Of a stretch of 10,085 nt of DNA, positions 1 through 6,512 are shown piece after piece. Source of the DNA: Pavlovales sp. CCMP2436 (taxonomy: Eukaryota; Haptophyta; Pavlovophyceae; Pavlovales); NCBI GenBank assembly GCA_026770615.1, contig MU631339.1, positions 84,997 to 95,081 on the forward strand, read 5' to 3'. A program made the translations under genes and the position numbers. The notes under the pieces were generated by a model. It had not been told where the DNA came from. It worked only from the letters and a program-made list of their open reading frames with translations, and did not search any database. The first letter of the stretch is position 1; each line of letters starts with the position of its first letter.

Positions 1-139
1 AAAAAAAAAAAAAAAAAAAACGCACCTGCTGGAGTAAGTTCTGCGCAGATGCGGCAGTACGCGGCCGCTTGGCAAACGCCGAACCACCGACCGCGCCGCT
101 GCCCCCCGCCCCGTCAGCGCGCTCGCGCTTGACCGCACC

Positions 140-160
140 CACTCCGTCCTGAACGGAGTG
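140..160. repeat. 8-bp perfect stem-loop
   Basis: CACTCCGT (140-147) and ACGGAGTG (153-160) are exact reverse complements separated by a 5-base loop. The hairpin sits immediately before the GT-rich and G12 tract. No function can be assigned; it could be a structural or replication-slippage site. Confidence 0.6.
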
Positions 161-195
161 TGTGAGTGTGTATGTGTGTGTGTGGGGGGGGGGGG
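158..195. repeat. GT microsatellite followed by G12
   Basis: An imperfect TG dinucleotide repeat ends in twelve consecutive G residues (184-195). Simple-sequence tracts of this kind are typical of eukaryotic intergenic DNA and are also prone to sequencing-length errors. Confidence 0.8.
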
Positions 196-374
196 TATTG
201 GGTCAGTTTCAGGTTAAAAGCTTGGGCACTAAATGCATTGGACCATCAGCTACGGGATTGAGAGCAAAAAAAAGGGGGGGTGGTATTGGGTCAGTGCCAA
301 GGCTAGGGAGAGGATTGGGGTTTTAGCATTTAACAAATCCAAGCCACGATCTACGGGAGAAGGGCCAGAGGTGC

Positions 375-461
375 AAATCTCTATAATATCTTCTTGCCAA
401 CCTCAGTTTTTTTATTTTGTTTCAATATAAAATCTCTATAATATCTCCTTGCCACCCTCAG
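375..461. repeat. 32-base direct repeat, two copies
   Basis: Copies at 375-406 and 430-461 start AAATCTCTATAATATC and end CCTCAG. They differ at two positions (30 of 32 identical) and are spaced 55 bases start to start. A 10-base T-rich stretch follows the first copy and a long A run follows the second. This is a local duplication in non-coding DNA with no recognised family. Confidence 0.7.
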
Positions 462-561
462 GTTAAAAAAAAAAAAAAAAAAATTACTATACATATTGGG
501 CCGGAACCTCTGGCGATAGCTACACATATATTCAGCGATGGTTATACATATATACCGTCAG

Positions 562-945
562 TTACTTTTTTTCCCGCCCTTTTTTTCCCGCCTTTTTCTT
601 TTCTTTCTTTAATATTAAATAAATTAAATCAGCTGAACCCTGAGCAGGGCCCTGGGCATGCACGCACTCGCCCGCGGCGTTCGGGCAAATGGCGCACCCG
701 GTGCAGCGCCACGCCCGCAGCCGCGTTTCTGCACGGGCTGCGCGCTCGGCACAGAGCCGCGCGAGCCTGAACCAGGCCGCCGCGCCTTCCGCCTCCGCGC
801 CTTCCGCCTCCGCGTCGCACCCCAGCGCGCAGAAGCGCTCGCACCAGGCGCGCGAGACGTCGCGCACATAGTAGAGCTGCGAGTGGGCTAAGTGCGGCGT
901 CGCGTAGCTCCCGTATTGGTCGAGGTCGGCGACCGTCCACTCCAT
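562..945 (-). CDS. Small cysteine-rich protein, unknown function
   Basis: This is a 127-residue ORF of unrecognised family. From the chosen ATG at 943-945 the codons have strongly GC-biased third positions until about residue 103, which supports real coding. The last 20 or so residues are lysine-rich and encoded by an A/T-rich tract, so the original C-terminus may have ended earlier. Cysteines lie at residues 35, 39, 43, 65, 81, 84, 87 and 94. The closing CxxCxxC-x6-C cluster resembles a small zinc-binding knuckle, although no named domain is recognised. A five-residue unit (EAEGA) is tandemly duplicated near residues 46-55. An upstream in-frame ATG at 975 would add two MDSKR repeats encoded by 15-base tandem DNA repeats; I judge those to be 5' non-coding. 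It is divergent from the plus-strand cluster that begins at 1092. Confidence 0.6.
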   Translation of the reverse strand: MEWTVADLDQYGSYATPHLAHSQLYYVRDVSRAWCERFCALGCDAEAEGAEAEGAAAWFRLARLCAERAARAETRLRAWRCTGCAICPNAAGECVHAQGPAQGSADLIYLILKKEKKKAGKKGREKK

Positions 946-1010
946 CCTTTTTGAGTCCATCCTTTTTGAGTCCATCCCTTTTATGTCTATTCTTTAAGTC
1001 CATCCTTTTT
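941..1010. repeat. 15-base tandem repeat between divergent genes
   Basis: About 4.5 units of TCCATCCTTTTTGAG run from 941 to 1010. The first two are exact and the later ones diverged. They fill much of the gap between the minus-strand gene ending at 945 and the plus-strand gene starting at 1092. This could be a shared promoter or upstream element, or simple expansion. The first unit overlaps the start codon of the minus-strand gene. Confidence 0.75.
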
Positions 1011-1091
1011 ACAGGCGAGTGTGAAAATTTTCTGCCGCAGCTTGCAGCTCGTAAGTAATGGCGATGCTGCCCATCGGTCTACTCGGTGAAG

Positions 1092-1349
1092 ATGATGGAC
1101 CTGTGCACCAAGACCTTCTTCGAGGCCACAGCGGCCGCGAACCGGCTGGAGGTGCGCACCGCCAAGAACGGGCGGCGCACCTTCGTGGCGAACGCGCCGA
1201 CCGATCGCGCCAACCTCTGCTGGAAGTGGGCGAGCGCCGCGCAGATCGACCTCTTCTCCGGCGTCGCTCAGGAGCCTGCCGGCGTCGCTCAGAACCCCGC
1301 CGGATTGGAGCCGCCCGCCAAGCGCGTCCGCAAGCCGAAACTAATTTAA
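1092..1349 (+). CDS. Small protein with basic C-terminus, unknown function
   Basis: An 85-residue ORF starting at the first of two adjacent ATGs (1092 and 1095). Nearly every codon ends in G or C until the last few before the TAA at 1347-1349, a strong coding signal. The frame is open upstream to 1059 without another ATG. The N-terminal 50 residues look compact and contain several Trp, Lys and Arg. A duplicated GVAQxPAG unit lies near residues 58-72. The tail is basic (KRVRKPK), like a nuclear-localisation or nucleic-acid-contact segment. No family is recognised. It leads a same-strand cluster ending in the Rep-like gene, and the reading frame continues past the TAA into the next ORF, so the two could once have been one protein. 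Confidence 0.6.
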   Translation: MMDLCTKTFFEATAAANRLEVRTAKNGRRTFVANAPTDRANLCWKWASAAQIDLFSGVAQEPAGVAQNPAGLEPPAKRVRKPKLI

Positions 1350-1766
1350 AAACTAGTTCAAATTCGGCGCAGGCGGACGGGAAGCGCGGGAAAAGAGATT
1401 CCAGCGCGAGCCGTTGCCGCACGCGCCCGAAGCGGCCTCGACGTCGCGCGCGGCCGGCTCGGCCTGCAGCTCGGCGTGCGCGACACGCGCGTCGACCACC
1501 TCGACGCCGCGCTCCCGGCGGCACCTCGCGACGCGCCTTTGAGCGGCAAGGTCACGAGCAGCATCCAGGTCGCGATCGGCAGCTCGACCGCCGACGGCAT
1601 GCGCGCCGCCGCGTGGGACAAGGCCTCGGGCGAGTGGAAGGCGCGCGCGACGGGCGGGCGGAAAACGGACTTCAAGACGGCCGGCCTCAAGTACGACCAC
1701 AACCTGGGCAAGGCGGGCGAGGCCATCGGTCGTCGTCGCCAAGAATGCAATTTTTCATCACATTAA
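1350..1766 (+). CDS. ORF in frame with the upstream gene, lacking a clear start
   Basis: This is the same reading frame as the 1092-1349 gene, resuming directly after its TAA and running 138 codons to TAA at 1764-1766. From about 1434 onward the third codon positions are almost all G or C, which supports translation in this frame. The first 80 bases are AT-richer and less biased. There is no early ATG: the first in-frame ATG is at 1599 and a GTG lies at 1476. The gene has therefore lost its start, is the second half of an interrupted gene, or is joined by splicing. The C-terminal half is rich in Lys, Asp and Gly and matches no family I recognise. Its end overlaps the start of the Rep-like gene by 22 bases, as is common in compact viral or plasmid genomes. 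Confidence 0.5.
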   Translation, partial: KLVQIRRRRTGSAGKEIPARAVAARARSGLDVARGRLGLQLGVRDTRVDHLDAALPAAPRDAPLSGKVTSSIQVAIGSSTADGMRAAAWDKASGEWKARATGGRKTDFKTAGLKYDHNLGKAGEAIGRRRQECNFSSH

Positions 1767-2209
1767 ATACAAACCGTCGCAAATTCAACGAGACGCAGGA
1801 CCCGGCCGCCGTGCAGACCGCGCTCAACGTCTGCTTCGGCAAGCAGATCTTCGACATCCTGAGCTTCGGCCCGGCGCACCCGGACGCGTACGCATCGGAC
1901 GCGCTGCACCCAAACGAGTTCGTGCAGCAGGTGGACGTGAAGGCCGGGGTCGAGCGCGGGCCCATGACCGGGGCGCTGCATGGCCACATCTACCTCACCA
2001 TCAGCCACTACTCGCAGCTGCGCGTCAACAAGCTCGCGCTCCAGGCGCTCTTCAAGCAGGCGTACAACAAGGCGGCCTCGAGCGGCTCCGGGCAAATCCC
2101 GATGCGCGCGCTGCCCGCCTGCAAGATCGAGCTGCAGGCGCAGACCGACTGGGGGCACATCGTCGCGCACTACCTCAACAAGCAAGTCCGCACCGTGACG
2201 GGCGGCTGA
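1745..2209 (+). CDS. HUH-type Rep endonuclease domain (compact, no helicase)
   Basis: A 154-residue protein starting at ATG 1745 and ending in TGA. Three motifs of HUH replication initiators appear in the expected order. A motif-I-like FFITLNT lies at residues 3-9. A motif-II HGH triad followed by hydrophobics (HGHIYL) lies at 79-84, with Glu70 and Gly72 just before it. A motif-III-like YLNK (Tyr-x-x-Lys) lies at 143-146. In this family the two His bind a metal ion and the Tyr cleaves one DNA strand to start rolling-circle or rolling-hairpin replication. The protein ends a few residues after the Tyr motif, so the helicase domain usual in CRESS-virus Reps is absent. The SF3 helicase coded on the other strand could supply that activity (inference). 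The middle His-motif residue is Gly rather than a bulky hydrophobic, which lowers certainty. A second Tyr at 107 (YNK) is an alternative. Confidence 0.6.
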   Translation: MQFFITLNTNRRKFNETQDPAAVQTALNVCFGKQIFDILSFGPAHPDAYASDALHPNEFVQQVDVKAGVERGPMTGALHGHIYLTISHYSQLRVNKLALQALFKQAYNKAASSGSGQIPMRALPACKIELQAQTDWGHIVAHYLNKQVRTVTGG

Positions 2210-2375
2210 ATCGTGAACCGACTCAGCTGAAGCTATAAAAGAGCTCTTATTGATCTATTATTGAAGCTACTGAAGCAAAGTATTTAAGTATTTAATTGTC
2301 TAGAGTAGTGAAGTATTTAAGCAGAGTTCATACTTAGTCAAGCTCGCTTGCATATTTCGCGCGCAACCGTCAGCC
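2210..2375. promoter_or_regulatory. AT-rich spacer with TATA-like box and AAGTATTTAA repeats
   Basis: This AT-rich gap follows the Rep-like gene. It has a TATAAAAG string at 2234-2241 overlapping the 10-base palindrome AAGAGCTCTT. Three copies of AAGTATTTAA lie at 2278-2287, 2286-2295 and 2311-2320; the first two overlap by two bases. It precedes the small hydrophobic ORF at 2376. A promoter role is plausible from composition and position, but no transcript start can be seen. Confidence 0.4.
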
Positions 2376-2618
2376 ATGATCGGCTGCCTCGCGGGCTTGT
2401 TCTTCACCTCGGCGGGTGCCTTCAACCACGACGCGCTCGGCCGCCTTGGGCCAATCGCGCTCGTCGACCTCGTCGACACGGTGCTCATCGCCGGCGCCCT
2501 CGCCCGCAGCTACCGGCACCCGCTCCTGCCCGCGCTCGCCGGCGCGCTCGTCCTCGGCGAGGCCGTACACATCGCGCTCTCCATCGACACGCCCGTGTCG
2601 GAGGCGCTCCTCGCCTAG
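2376..2618 (+). CDS. Small hydrophobic (likely membrane) protein
   Basis: An 80-residue ORF with GC-ended codons. Hydrophobic stretches occur at about residues 2-16, 27-43 and 52-68, suggesting two or three membrane-spanning or membrane-associated helices separated by short polar loops (for example around the ARSYRHP turn). No family is recognised. It starts just after an AT-rich spacer with TATA-like strings. Its TAG stop (2616-2618) overlaps the TAG of the opposing polymerase-helicase gene (2615-2617) within a single CTAG, so the two genes are tail to tail with no intergenic DNA. It could be an element-encoded membrane protein or a chance hydrophobic ORF in GC-rich DNA. Confidence 0.45.
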   Translation: MIGCLAGLFFTSAGAFNHDALGRLGPIALVDLVDTVLIAGALARSYRHPLLPALAGALVLGEAVHIALSIDTPVSEALLA

Positions 2619-3514
2619 GCCGTCTCCTCGGCCGTCTGCGCCACGACCTTCTCCGCGAGGCTGGCCTCGAGCGCGGCGGCCAGCTCGAGGTCCTCCGCCG
2701 CTTCGAGCTTCATATCCGTGAGCTCGTGCAGGCTTGCACCTGCCTCAACCTCCGCCTCCGGCTCCACCTGTGCGAGGGCGCAGCGGCAGTACATCGTGCG
2801 CTGGTTCTTCCCAGTGTCCTTGCGCGTGGACCTCTCGAGGGCCGGGCGCATTTTCCATTTGCCGTTCGACATGTGCAGCGGCATCGAGAGGAACTTGAGG
2901 TTGAAGGCCTTGGTCATGGCGAGCGCGAGCGTGGTCAGCTCCTGCTTGGAGGTGGGCTTCGGCGAGCCCGAGCGCTCAAGGTCGTCGCAGAAGGCCTGTA
3001 TCATCACGGGTGCCAGCACGTCGCTCTTGAGGTCGAAGACCACCTGCGCCTGAAAGAAGCGCTCGAGCTTGTCCTCCAGTGTGTCCGGCGGCGCCGCGGC
3101 GAGCGACTCGGCGACCGAGGTCACCTCGAGCGGGACGAGCGACTCCTCGCCGCCGCAGAGCTGGTAGCGGCGGCAGTGGTAGGCCATGTACATGAAGCAC
3201 TCGGTCAGCGCGATGTTGTTGTTGCGCAGGCCGTTCGCGAAGTTGTTGTCGCCCACGCGGTGGTACTCGCGCAGTTCCACGCGCGCGGCCGGCGCGTCGA
3301 AGAGCAAGGTAACCGACTCGCGGTGGTGCTCGATGGACGCCTGCTCCAGCTCGGTAACCGAGTGCCCACGCGCCGCTGCCACCTCCCACATGCGCAGCTC
3401 GTTGACCGAGTGCGCGCGCGCGTCCGCGTGGTTCTTCTTGGCCACGTGCAGCAGCCGCTCGAGCTGGGCGGCCTGCGCCTGCAGACTGGGGTAGTTGGTC
3501 ACGCGATAGGGAAT
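2615..3514 (-). CDS. C-terminal region of the polymerase-helicase
   Basis: An open segment of about 300 codons ending in TAG (2615-2617). It is in the +1 frame relative to the helicase core and joins it at about 3515. The junction reads naturally as the arginine and Ile-Pro stretch that follows motif C in SF3 helicases, so this is the continuation of the same protein rather than a separate gene. The first in-frame GTG is at 3500-3502. The region is mainly helical, with many Leu, Glu and Ala. It has a conserved-looking block rich in Asn (NNNIALTECF) near codon 95 from the GTG, and an acidic, alanine-rich tail. It would form the helicase C-terminal lid or an oligomerisation part (inference). 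Third positions are strongly GC-ended throughout. Confidence 0.7.
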   Translation of the reverse strand: MPYRVTNYPSLQAQAAQLERLLHVAKKNHADARAHSVNELRMWEVAAARGHSVTELEQASIEHHRESVTLLFDAPAARVELREYHRVGDNNFANGLRNNNIALTECFMYMAYHCRRYQLCGGEESLVPLEVTSVAESLAAAPPDTLEDKLERFFQAQVVFDLKSDVLAPVMIQAFCDDLERSGSPKPTSKQELTTLALAMTKAFNLKFLSMPLHMSNGKWKMRPALERSTRKDTGKNQRTMYCRCALAQVEPEAEVEAGASLHELTDMKLEAAEDLELAAALEASLAEKVVAQTAEETA

Positions 3515-4394
3515 CCTCGATGCGCTCGAGCGTCGCCACGTCCGCCGACTGCTCGCGCACGCCCGTGTCGAAGGTGAGGTCTAGGTTGACGGCGAAGAGC
3601 GGCGTGGTGTTGTTGATCACGCTCTGCGTCGTCTTCCCGTACGGCTTGCGCGCGCCTCCCGAGCTACCGGGGCCTCCGGTGATTTTCTTGAAGTTGTCGG
3701 ACTTGATGCGGATGCCCTCCTCCAGGATCACGATCTTGGAAGTGAGCGCCTCCGCCAGGCTCACGTTGATCTCGGACTTGGGGTTGAAGAGGTGCTCGAC
3801 CGTCGCCTCCGCCACCCACCTGTAGCTGTCGGTGTGCCCGAGGGCGTTGCGCATGCGGAACACGTGCTTAAGGCGGCTCACGAAGCCCGACTTGCCGTTG
3901 TTCCCCGCGCCCGTCAGTGCCGGCGCCTTCTTGCGGAAATTGCCGCCGCACATCAGCGCCGCGACCGAGATCCTGCCCCATCACCGCTCGCGCGCCTCCT
4001 CGCTCTCGAAGAAGCCCTCGTCCGCCTGGCGTAGCTACGCGGCGGTCGTCTCGCGGCACTGCTCCTGCCACGCCGAGTAGTCGAGGAAGAGCGACGTGCA
4101 GTAGTAGTCATGCTCTGTGTAGTCGCGCGCGATGTCCGAGAGCCAGTCGTACACCTTGTCCGCCAGTGCGATCTCGCGGTTGTTCGGGTTGTTCCCGAGC
4201 CACATCTCCCCATTGAAATTGCGGGCGTGGATGCGCAGCGCCGAGTGGTACGACGTTCATGCCCATGCTCCGCACAGCGACTTGCCCAACTTGATGTTCA
4301 CGCCCGGGTTCTCAAATTCCATTTTCGCCGCGAAAGCGCGCACTGCTGACGTGAGGCCCTGCGGCGGGTCGAGCGCGTCGAACTTGTGCCACAG
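3515..4394 (-). pseudogene. SF3 helicase core and D5-like linker, three internal stops
   Basis: The hallmark SF3 helicase motifs are all visible, numbered from ATG 3951-3953. Walker A GAGNNGKS is at residues 15-22 (bases 3888-3911). Walker B IVILEE is at 74-79. The B' region has ITGGPG at 91-96 and ARKPYGK at 101-107, and motif C PLFAVN is at 118-123. SF3 helicases form hexameric rings that unwind DNA using ATP. Upstream in the same frame lies a helical linker of about 145 codons rich in Trp, Tyr and acidic residues, like the region before D5-type helicases. It contains TGA 4257-4259, TAG 4035-4037 and TGA 3981-3983. The ATPase part from 3953 is itself uninterrupted and keeps all catalytic motifs. 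Beyond about 3515 this frame continues only as an Arg/Ala-rich shadow. Confidence 0.8.
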
Positions 4395-4556
4395 CTTTCG
4401 AAGGCAGCCAGGAGGCACCACCGGGCAGCAGGACCACGAGTAAGGCCAGGCTTACCGCCGCGCAGATAGCAGAGGCCTCCATTGTAAGTACGGACTTGAA
4501 AAAAAAAACCTTTAATAAATAAAAGAAATAATTAAAAAGAAAGCACTAATACACAC
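4395..4556 (-). other. Candidate intron or insertion between polymerase and helicase
   Basis: Polymerase coding ends at CAG (4557-4559), followed by GTGTGT, a good 5' splice site. Helicase-frame coding resumes by 4394 after a CGAAAG 3' site. Removing 162 bases, a multiple of three, preserves phase 0. The first part is AT-rich with pyrimidine runs, including a T10 tract (plus-strand A10 at 4499-4508), and contains TAA stops in the gene's frame, so it cannot be ordinary coding sequence. The exact acceptor is uncertain; AG sites nearer the T10 tract also exist. It could instead be an insertion. Confidence 0.5.
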
Positions 4557-5255
4557 CTGCTTTTGCTGCTCGCGCCAGTATATATTGTTGTTGGTGTCCT
4601 TCACGAGCTGCTGCGCGTGCGCCTTGCAGAAGGCGACCATGAAGCCCATGTCGCCCCCCTGCTTGATCGGCGAGGCCCTGTCGTCGATCATGTCCATTGG
4701 GAAGCCCGTGACCTGCAGCACGTAAACCGCGAGGCTCATGGGCTCCTTGAGGACGACGTGCGAGAAGCTGAGCGGCGTCGCCTCGTGCTCGTAGGCCAGG
4801 GGGAAGATGGAGTCGAGCTCGGCGTTGGCGGCCGTGGCGGCCAGTTGGCACACGTGGAGGCCCTCCTCGGCGTCGGTCACCATCTCAACGTACAGCGCGT
4901 CGTGCACGCGGAAGCCCGTCGTGTAGCCGCTCTCCGAGATGAAGCGCTCGCCCGCGCTGATCGATAAGAACTCTGCGTCCTGCAAGCGGAGCACGAAGAG
5001 GCGGCGCAGCTGCTTGGCGTCGCTCTCGTACGGCTTGGAGTCGGCCGCCATGTAGTACCCGTAGAGCTCCGCGTCCTGCTTGAACGCCTGCATCAGGTGC
5101 GTCACGTCGTTCTCTATGCCGTGCACCAGCGCGAGCCCGGCGCCCGAGAGCTTGCAGTTCTGCTCCTTCTCGAACGTGTCGTAGTTGCCGCCAAAGGTCA
5201 GGCGCAGGATGAGGGACTTGGTGAGCGCGGCGAAGTCGGTCCTGTCCGCCCCCAG
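4557..5255 (-). CDS. TV-Pol polymerase domain, second half (motifs B and C)
   Basis: This segment is open in the same frame as the preceding one, directly after the TAG at 5256-5258, for 233 codons. The first ATG is at 5124-5126, but homology-like features begin before it. A motif-B-like Lys followed by FGG lies at about 5184-5219, equivalent to the Lys...Tyr-Gly nucleotide-binding helix of family A polymerases. Motif C is VHDALYV, with the catalytic His-Asp at 4899-4904. The segment after motif C is helical and ends at WREQQKQ, where intron-like sequence begins. The catalytic residues expected of TV-Pol after motif A are thus present. If the upstream TAG is real, this half would be made only by readthrough or as a separate, motif-A-less polypeptide. 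Confidence 0.75.
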
Positions 5256-6512
5256 CTAGATCGTGGTATCGCCGATGACCCGGCAGCACTCAGCGCGGCG
5301 CGAGACGTAATGGCGCAGAGCCGGCAGCGCGAGGTTGTAGGAGCGGGCGGTCCAGGTCAGCATGATCGTGAGCTGGCACGACTTCGCATCGAACTCGTCG
5401 TAGATCCCGGCGAAGAGGAAGGCGCGGATGGAGCGCTTGTAGTTCTGCACGCTCGAGTACTTGCGGCCCACTGAGGCGGAGTGCTTGCCGTAGGCGTAGC
5501 GGTGGTTGAAGCAGAGCCGCTCGCCGACGTGGATGCCGTAGAGCAGCACATGCTCGAGCGGGTTCCTCTGGTGGTTCGTCGCGTCCTTGGTGCTGACCAC
5601 GTGCAGTAGGTCGAGCGAGGCGAAAGTCCGCAGGGTCTCGTAGTTGTAGTCCGCGGCAAGAGACTCGCCCTGGTTGCCCGAGGGAAGCGGCACATCGGCG
5701 CTCGAGTTCACCTCGTCGTGGCGGCGGCGGCGGACTGGCGTGCCCAGCGGCGAGCCCATCAGCGAGCCCAGCGGCGTCATCGGCACATCGTCATCGTCGT
5801 CGCTCGGCGGGGGGCTCTGTCCAAAGGAGGTGGGCGAGCGCGGGATGGTGGCGGGGCTCTGTCCGAAGCTCTGGCCGAAGGAGGTTGGCGAGGGCGGGAC
5901 GGGGCTCCGGGGGGCAAAAAAGGGCGAGTATGAGGGCGAGGCGAGCTTACGGGGGGCCAGCACCGGGCGGCGGGCGCGGCGGAGCACCGGCGAGGACGCA
6001 CCCGAGGGCGGCGTGAGGCAGGGCGAGCGGCGCGTCGTCGGCAGGGCGGTGCGCGGCGGCGAGGTCAGGTGAGGCGCGAGCAAGCGGCAGGCACGGGCGA
6101 CGGCCGGTGCGGCGGCGACGAGCTTGTAGTCATCGTCGAAGCTCTTGTGCGGCGAGACCTGCGGCGACGGCGAGCGGCAGGGCAGCTGCTCCTTGGTGGG
6201 CGGCGGCAGGTTCTCATCGTTCGGGAGCGGCGCAGGCAGGCGGCTTGGCACCCCATCGTTCGGCGGCGTAGGCGGCATGTCCGAGAGCGGCTCCGTGGCG
6301 GGGGGTGCGTACTGCTTCTGGTGGCCGCCACGGCCGCGGCGGTAGTGCTTCTTGCCCTGGGTCGCCTGCTCCTGCTCCTCCTCCGATGACGAGCACATGT
6401 TGTCGGCCTGCGCCACTGGGTTCACCGGGCCAAGGACGAGGCGGCGGCGCTGCTTCACGTGAGTGCGCGGCGCGCGTTTTTTTTTTTTTTGAGAGTGGAC
6501 TCGACGGGCGCC
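5256..6512 (-). CDS. TV-Pol N-terminal half with disordered leader (motif A)
   Basis: The frame is open from just after TGA 6513-6515 to TAG 5256-5258; the first start-like codon is GTG 6456-6458. Roughly the first 260 residues from that GTG are low-complexity, rich in Pro, Ser, Arg and acidic runs. They include a repeated PTSFGQS unit and related SFGQS copies (about 5810-5890), a GSLMGSPLGTP stretch and a basic RRRRH patch. The folded part follows. It ends with the fingers-side Arg/Lys segment and motif A, YDEFDAKSCQLTIML, whose catalytic Asp lies at 5388-5390. This matches the arrangement of family-A-related TV-Pol. The TAG falls 44 codons after that Asp, before motif B. The upstream end overlaps the previous ORF across the A14 run, so the true N-terminus is probably further upstream. 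Confidence 0.75.
   Translation of the reverse strand, partial: GARRVHSQKKKKRAPRTHVKQRRRLVLGPVNPVAQADNMCSSSEEEQEQATQGKKHYRRGRGGHQKQYAPPATEPLSDMPPTPPNDGVPSRLPAPLPNDENLPPPTKEQLPCRSPSPQVSPHKSFDDDYKLVAAAPAVARACRLLAPHLTSPPRTALPTTRRSPCLTPPSGASSPVLRRARRPVLAPRKLASPSYSPFFAPRSPVPPSPTSFGQSFGQSPATIPRSPTSFGQSPPPSDDDDDVPMTPLGSLMGSPLGTPVRRRRHDEVNSSADVPLPSGNQGESLAADYNYETLRTFASLDLLHVVSTKDATNHQRNPLEHVLLYGIHVGERLCFNHRYAYGKHSASVGRKYSSVQNYKRSIRAFLFAGIYDEFDAKSCQLTIMLTWTARSYNLALPALRHYVSRRAECCRVIGDTTI

Larger units (their letters stand above)
1..561. other. Gene-free simple-sequence left flank
   Basis: No convincing gene is seen here. The stretch opens with a 20-base poly-A run at the window edge, followed by GC-rich sequence to about 157. 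A GT-rich microsatellite (158-183) then runs into 12 consecutive G (184-195). Two short ORFs of 65 and 117 codons exist on the plus strand, but they run through homopolymers and repeats and lack the high third-position GC of the real genes further right. The A/T-rich part (about 375-560) carries a direct repeat, a long A run (about 465-483) and TATA-like strings. It probably represents host or element-flank DNA, and the element's left boundary could lie within it. Confidence 0.6.

Noticed and set aside
233..770. Two plus-strand ORFs (233-430 and 417-770) as genes
   Set aside because: They cross homopolymers and the 32-base repeat, lack GC-biased third positions, and the second overlaps the better-supported minus-strand gene.
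1058..1744. N-terminal extension of the Rep-like gene upstream of ATG 1745
   Set aside because: The frame is open but is Arg-rich shadow sequence. The coding bias in this interval is in a different frame.
2976..3514. Continuation of the helicase ORF in its original frame
   Set aside because: It becomes Arg/Ala/Gly-rich shadow sequence, while the +1 frame carries normal protein-like sequence.
2348..3577. Long plus-strand ORF of 409 codons opposite the helicase
   Set aside because: It is a His/Arg/Leu-rich antisense shadow of GC-rich minus-strand coding sequence.
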